NCBI GenBank assembly: GCA_017856375.1
Contig: JAFMFC010000006.1
Span: 1-46,137, forward strand
Length of the DNA: 46,137 bases
Direction: 5' to 3'
Origin: Ilumatobacteraceae bacterium
GTDB taxonomy: Bacteria > Actinomycetota > Acidimicrobiia > Acidimicrobiales > Ilumatobacteraceae
Both the position numbers and the translations under genes were made by a program. This document shows, piece by piece, positions 42,786-46,137 of the stretch (position 1 is the stretch's first letter; each line of letters opens with the position of its first letter). Below the pieces are notes generated by a model, which did not search any database, was not told the DNA's origin, and saw only the letters and a program-made list of their open reading frames with translations.

Positions 42786-43856
42786 ATGCGTCGCCTCGCG
42801 TTGCTTGCCGCTGCCTTCGTGCTTCTCATCGGTGCGACGCCTGCGCCGAAGGCGGCAGCAACACCGGAGGTGATGGGCAAGTACGTGAAGGTGTGGCCAC
42901 TCATCGGGTACACGCCGGGCCCGATTTCCAAGTTCTTGACAGACGCTGAACAGCAGGTCATCGCCCAGGTGGAGCGGCACTTTCGAACGATGAAAGAAGC
43001 CGAAATCACGGGTGATGCTCCAGCTAGGTGGCACCTTGAGCCCGGCATTTCGAAATCTGAGAGTTTTCGTCTGCAGAACCGAGTACTCACCGTTCTTCGT
43101 CGTTGGCTCGAGGGGGTGGACGGATTCACCGAGGACAAGTCCATCGACATCATCGTCGGTCGTACCCAGGCCTACATCCAGGCCGAAGTGGCCAAACTCG
43201 GGTGCCGGCCAGACCTCTCTCCATACGGGGGCCAGATCCTGATGGGTGCGTTGCTCTGCAATCGGCGAGTCATCGTGTCAAACCTCACTGGCTATTTGTT
43301 CCTTACACGGTTGGGTCAGCTGGTGACTCCTGCGATGGAGCAGCGTCCAGAACCGGGTCTGCAGCAGTCGAGTTTTCGATTTGCCGTGCGTAACGCATCT
43401 GCCCTCACACACGAATGGTTGCACTATTTCCGCGCAGCGGCACTGGAGTGGCGCGTCGCACCCGACGAACCGTTGTGGTTCTCGGAGGGTTTCGCGGAGT
43501 TCTGGTCCGGAATGGCGATGGTGCGAGAGTTTCCGTATAACAATGCCCTGACGCGATTCCACGTAGTGAGGAACCGCGACTTCTTCGACTGGGCGAGGAA
43601 GTGTCCGGGTCCACTGTCCCGTTATCGGGTGAATCGGGAGATGAGTTGTGAGTACCACCTGGGGGCCCTCGCAATGCAGCTGTTGACTGCCCGGTATGGG
43701 GGCCTAGATGTGATCGTCGAAGGATTTGCGAAAACCAAAGGGTCGATCACCTTTGCGCAGTGGTTCGAGGAGTCGTTCGGCACCAAGTTTGAGGACTTCG
43801 AACGAGAAGCCGATTCCTACATCAACATCATTCGTACAGCAGAGCTGACGAAATAG
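42786..43856 (+). CDS. Secreted zinc-metalloprotease-like protein (HExxH)
   Basis: The signal peptide (MRRLALLAAAFVLLIGATPA, cleavage about residue 25) is followed by a mature domain with THEWLHYF at residues 208-215; His209 and His213 are zinc ligands and Glu210 the base. WFSEGFAEFW at 231-240 supplies the third ligand (Glu234 or Glu238), the gluzincin/peptidase-MA pattern. The protein is 356 aa. ATG 42786 was chosen because the signal peptide begins there; the frame upstream to 42738 is hydrophilic. Several Cys (140, 158 and later) could form disulfides. The substrate is unknown, and it may be an inactive or accessory homologue, although the motif is complete. Confidence 0.75.
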   Translation: MRRLALLAAAFVLLIGATPAPKAAATPEVMGKYVKVWPLIGYTPGPISKFLTDAEQQVIAQVERHFRTMKEAEITGDAPARWHLEPGISKSESFRLQNRVLTVLRRWLEGVDGFTEDKSIDIIVGRTQAYIQAEVAKLGCRPDLSPYGGQILMGALLCNRRVIVSNLTGYLFLTRLGQLVTPAMEQRPEPGLQQSSFRFAVRNASALTHEWLHYFRAAALEWRVAPDEPLWFSEGFAEFWSGMAMVREFPYNNALTRFHVVRNRDFFDWARKCPGPLSRYRVNREMSCEYHLGALAMQLLTARYGGLDVIVEGFAKTKGSITFAQWFEESFGTKFEDFEREADSYINIIRTAELTK

Positions 43857-43858
43857 CG

Positions 43859-44767
43859 CTACTGGTGGACAACGACGGTCTCGGGCTGGCGGTCGAACAG
43901 CGCGAGGAGCACCAGGGCCAGGACGACGAAGATGGCGCCAACCACGCGGGCAATGGTCAGATCTTCACCGAGGAACAGCGCTCCCGCGGCGATCGCCATC
44001 ACCGGTTCCGAAGTGGCAGCCACGGAGGACTTGGTCGGTCCGATTCGGTTCAACCCAGCGAAGAACAACGTCACGCCACCAATGGTGGAGACGGTTCCCA
44101 TCAACGTGACCCATGTCCATCCAAGAAGTGAATCGGGGAAGGCCACATCTACTCGCGAAGATCCGACGAGCCAGTACAACCAGAAGGAGACCGCTCCGCC
44201 CGTTATCACGAGGGTGGTTCCAGTCATCACATCGGTGCGTGTCAACGCTCGTGAGCTTCCAAGCGCGTAACCCGTGTACAGGATCGCTGAGCCAAGGCAC
44301 AGGAGCACGCTCGTCGTTTGGCCTGAACCAACTTCGCCGGCCGTGATCGCTACGCCAATGAGTGTGAGCACAAGTGTGGCCATCACCTGTGGCGTGGGAC
44401 GGTGGTGGAAGAGGATCCAACTAAATGCGACAACGAAGAGCGGATAGCAGTTGAACAGCACGATCGCCAGGCTGCTGTCGATGTCTTCGAGTGCCGAGAA
44501 GTAAAAGAGCGCACCGAGGAAGTAACCGACGCCTCCGTATGCAAGAAGGAGGGCCGCAGTTTTGCGATCGGGCCACGGTCGCTCTCGCATGAATACGATG
44601 CGTGCAGCGAGTGCGATCACGGCAGCAATCGTGAACCGGGAGATCAATGTTCCGACGACTGTCGAGCCCTCATCGCCGGCAAATTGCGAGAACGTCGGTG
44701 CGAGGCCGAAGAACAGGCTCGACAGGACGATGAAACCGATTCCCGCGATGGAGGATCTGTTGGTCAC
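43859..44767 (-). CDS. EamA/DMT-family transporter
   Basis: This protein has ten hydrophobic segments arranged as two EamA repeats and is 302 aa, the usual DMT length. The first repeat begins GIGFIVLSSLFFGLAPTFSQF and the second GSGQTTSVLLCLGSAILYTGYAL. The stretch FFAGLNRIGPTKSSVAATSEPV near the C end is a common EamA signature. GTG 44767 gives the correct N-terminal helix; the frame is open to 45073 but that part is antisense to the next gene. It probably exports a metabolite or amino acid, substrate unknown. It converges with the HExxH gene and diverges from the Lcl-like gene. Confidence 0.88.
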   Translation of the reverse strand: MTNRSSIAGIGFIVLSSLFFGLAPTFSQFAGDEGSTVVGTLISRFTIAAVIALAARIVFMRERPWPDRKTAALLLAYGGVGYFLGALFYFSALEDIDSSLAIVLFNCYPLFVVAFSWILFHHRPTPQVMATLVLTLIGVAITAGEVGSGQTTSVLLCLGSAILYTGYALGSSRALTRTDVMTGTTLVITGGAVSFWLYWLVGSSRVDVAFPDSLLGWTWVTLMGTVSTIGGVTLFFAGLNRIGPTKSSVAATSEPVMAIAAGALFLGEDLTIARVVGAIFVVLALVLLALFDRQPETVVVHQ

Positions 44768-44790
44768 TTGAAGACAGTAGTTCTCGTACC

Positions 44791-44802
44791 CCGTAACTAC
44801 GG
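44791..44802. promoter_or_regulatory. Inverted repeat between EamA and Lcl-like genes
   Basis: CCGTA-AC-TACGG is a perfect five-base-arm inverted repeat in the 43-nt divergent gap. It could be an operator or chance. No regulator gene lies nearby. Confidence 0.25.
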
Positions 44803-44810
44803 TTGATGGC

Positions 44811-46137
44811 GTGATGCTGCGTCGGCTATTCGCGCTTCTCCTTGGTGGAGCCCTCATATTTCCGCTCGCGAACTTGTCGCCCGTGTCGGCCTCCAAGTTG
44901 ATCGTTCTCGACTGTCGTGAGGGTGGACCATGCAAGGTGGGCGACAGAGGTCCGGGTGGAGGGGTGGTGGTGCACGATGCAGGGGTCACCACGTGGTGGG
45001 GAAGATACTTGGAGGCCCGAGTCGTTCCCGGTGCTGTTGGCGTCCCGTGGGCGCCGAACGAAGCAACGGCCACTCAAGCGGTGTTTCTGCCGGGAGAGCT
45101 GTCGCAGCTGCGACAGAGGATCAGAGCAAAGGGCGTGGGGTTCGGTCGGCTGAACACCACGGCAATCGTGGGCACCTACGGCGAAGGGAACTACGCAGCG
45201 TCGGTTGCCGCGCGATTCAGGGGTGGTGGGCAGTCGGACTGGTTCTTGCCTTCGAAGGATGAACTGGATCTGATCTATCGGCATCTTCACGTGGGGCGAA
45301 CGCCACTTGCTCGACTGAATGTCGCCGTGTGGACATCCACCGAGGCAAGTGACTCCTTTGCGTGGTACCAGTTGTTCCAGGATGGCACCCAGTTCACTGA
45401 CGCCAACGGCATCATCCCCGGATTGAAAATGAACAAAGCCGACACGCAGTCGCGGGCCCATGTCGGATCCAGCTTCGTGCCAACACCTTTCCAGATCTAC
45501 GCACTGCGAGCCTTTGCCAATGGTTCAATGCCAACGCCCCCAGATGATTTCTCGAATGGGTCGCTCTGTGCGGTGGGTGGGCTATGTCGAGTGGGAGATG
45601 TAGGGCCCGGTGGAGGCATCGTGTTTTACGACGCAGGATCACGTCAACCGTGGGGGCGGTTCATGGAAGTGGCGCCAGCTTCCTGTGAAAGCTCTGGACT
45701 GGCATTCCGTCCGTCTGCTCAGCGCAGCGTGATTTACCCATTCACCGCGGGTCAGCCCACTCCGAAGGTTCGGCGATTACTTGCCAAAGGCGTGGGCATG
45801 GGGGCTGTGAACACCGCATTGATCGTGCAGCGCTTCAAACAGCGAGTGATGTATGCGGCGCGATTCGCCGATGAGTCAACCTGCAATGGGTTGACGGATT
45901 GGTTCTTGCCATCGAAAGACGAGTTGGACCTGGTCTACAACGTGGTTCGGGCGCGTGATGTTCCTCTCGGCGACTTTGACAAGGGGTACTACTGGACTTC
46001 GACTGACTACAACAATGTCACGGCGTGGACGCAGTACTTCACCGATGGCCAGCAGTTCGATCGTGTGCAGACGCTTTTTGCCAACAAACAGCCGCCTAAT
46101 CGGCCGTTTCGTGTGCGCATGATTCGCGCCTTTGGCT
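44811..46137 (+). CDS. Secreted protein with two tandem Lcl/DUF1566-like domains (partial, runs off window)
   Basis: An open frame of 442 codons without stop continues past the end of the window. It starts at GTG 44811 (or ATG 44814) with a signal peptide (RRLFALLLGGALIFPLA) and then two copies of a domain about 190 residues long. Each copy opens VGDxGPGGGxV, has WFLPSKDELDL in its middle, then an aromatic WTST segment, and ends near a basic RAF. This is the DUF1566/Lcl_C order, known from legionella collagen-like proteins and related surface adhesins. A Cys pair (LDCREGGPCK) precedes the first copy and LCAVGGLC precedes the second. It is probably exported or surface bound; carbohydrate binding is a guess. 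Its true C terminus is unknown. Confidence 0.75.
   Translation, partial: MMLRRLFALLLGGALIFPLANLSPVSASKLIVLDCREGGPCKVGDRGPGGGVVVHDAGVTTWWGRYLEARVVPGAVGVPWAPNEATATQAVFLPGELSQLRQRIRAKGVGFGRLNTTAIVGTYGEGNYAASVAARFRGGGQSDWFLPSKDELDLIYRHLHVGRTPLARLNVAVWTSTEASDSFAWYQLFQDGTQFTDANGIIPGLKMNKADTQSRAHVGSSFVPTPFQIYALRAFANGSMPTPPDDFSNGSLCAVGGLCRVGDVGPGGGIVFYDAGSRQPWGRFMEVAPASCESSGLAFRPSAQRSVIYPFTAGQPTPKVRRLLAKGVGMGAVNTALIVQRFKQRVMYAARFADESTCNGLTDWFLPSKDELDLVYNVVRARDVPLGDFDKGYYWTSTDYNNVTAWTQYFTDGQQFDRVQTLFANKQPPNRPFRVRMIRAFG
44937..46136 (+). repeat. Internal tandem duplication of the Lcl/DUF1566-like domain (copy 1 44937-45515; copy 2 45591-46136)
   Basis: The copies are in the same frame and clearly diverged. 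Shared anchors are VGD-GPGGG, NTA-IV, WFLPSKDELDL-Y and the final RAF, so the duplication is old, not a recent copy. The 75-nt link between them encodes a Pro/Gly/Cys-rich linker. Confidence 0.7.

Noticed and set aside
1-46137. CRISPR array, prophage or insertion sequence
   Set aside because: No regularly spaced direct repeats, transposase or integrase motifs, or terminal inverted repeats were found in either strand.

Overview
The window looks like a chromosomal segment of a high-GC actinobacterium, most likely of the Acidimicrobiia type; that placement is inference from gene content. The pointers are two probable F420-dependent enzymes (an LLM-class oxidoreductase and a PPOX-class protein), an SCO6745-like protein, an adenosine deaminase with the actinobacterial NTDNRLMS motif, many GTG starts, and operons whose genes overlap by 1-7 nt. 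I saw no transposase, integrase, phage gene or CRISPR array. Gene density is very high and no gap without a gene exceeds about 150 nt.

Region 1 (1-8132): the 3' part of a CAU-anticodon tRNA, a biotin-carrier/carboxyltransferase fusion, adenosine deaminase, and a BMP-family nucleoside ABC importer (lipoprotein, terminator, double ATPase, two permeases). Region 2 (8178-16519): a Rieske oxygenase, LLM oxidoreductase and amidohydrolase operon facing a three-subunit xanthine-dehydrogenase-type molybdoenzyme, then a divergent MarR regulator and a nucleoside hydrolase. Region 3 (16544-20781, minus): cysD-cysN-cysC, a sulfotransferase and mog, an operon making and using PAPS. Region 4 (20933-26973): a second BMP/purine ABC importer followed by an inositol-monophosphatase-like protein and a HutD-like protein. 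Together regions 1, 2 and 4 read as purine and nucleoside uptake, deamination, glycosidic cleavage and ring oxidation, possibly extended by the Rieske enzyme to N-methylated or other modified purines.

Region 5 (26963-31096): an SCO6745-like protein, a VIT-family transporter, a CxxCH haem-binding membrane protein, tRNA-Val(UAC), a DAO-type flavin oxidase and a PPOX-class protein. Region 6 (31132-41046): a sulfur-oxidation locus. It holds a TSUP exporter with DUF1634, two half-size YeeE/YedE sulfur transporters followed by a GntR regulator, and a divergent operon of persulfide dioxygenase with two rhodanese domains, a fused four-cluster ferredoxin plus NrfD-like membrane subunit, a cytoplasmic SoeA-like molybdopterin enzyme, and a TorD-like chaperone. 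The predicted flow is reduced sulfur import, persulfide to sulfite, and sulfite to sulfate with electrons passed to quinone; MogA at 16.5-17.1 kb could supply cofactor for this enzyme and for the xanthine-dehydrogenase type. Region 7 (41088-46137): secreted proteins of unknown role (one with a HExxH zinc motif), an EamA transporter, and a secreted protein with two tandem Lcl/DUF1566-like domains that runs off the window end.

The two most interesting signals are a TAAG-N4-CTTA palindrome shared by the Rieske-operon promoter and the marR/xdh promoter 6.8 kb away, and the compact sulfur-oxidation locus with its fused SoeB-SoeC-like subunit.
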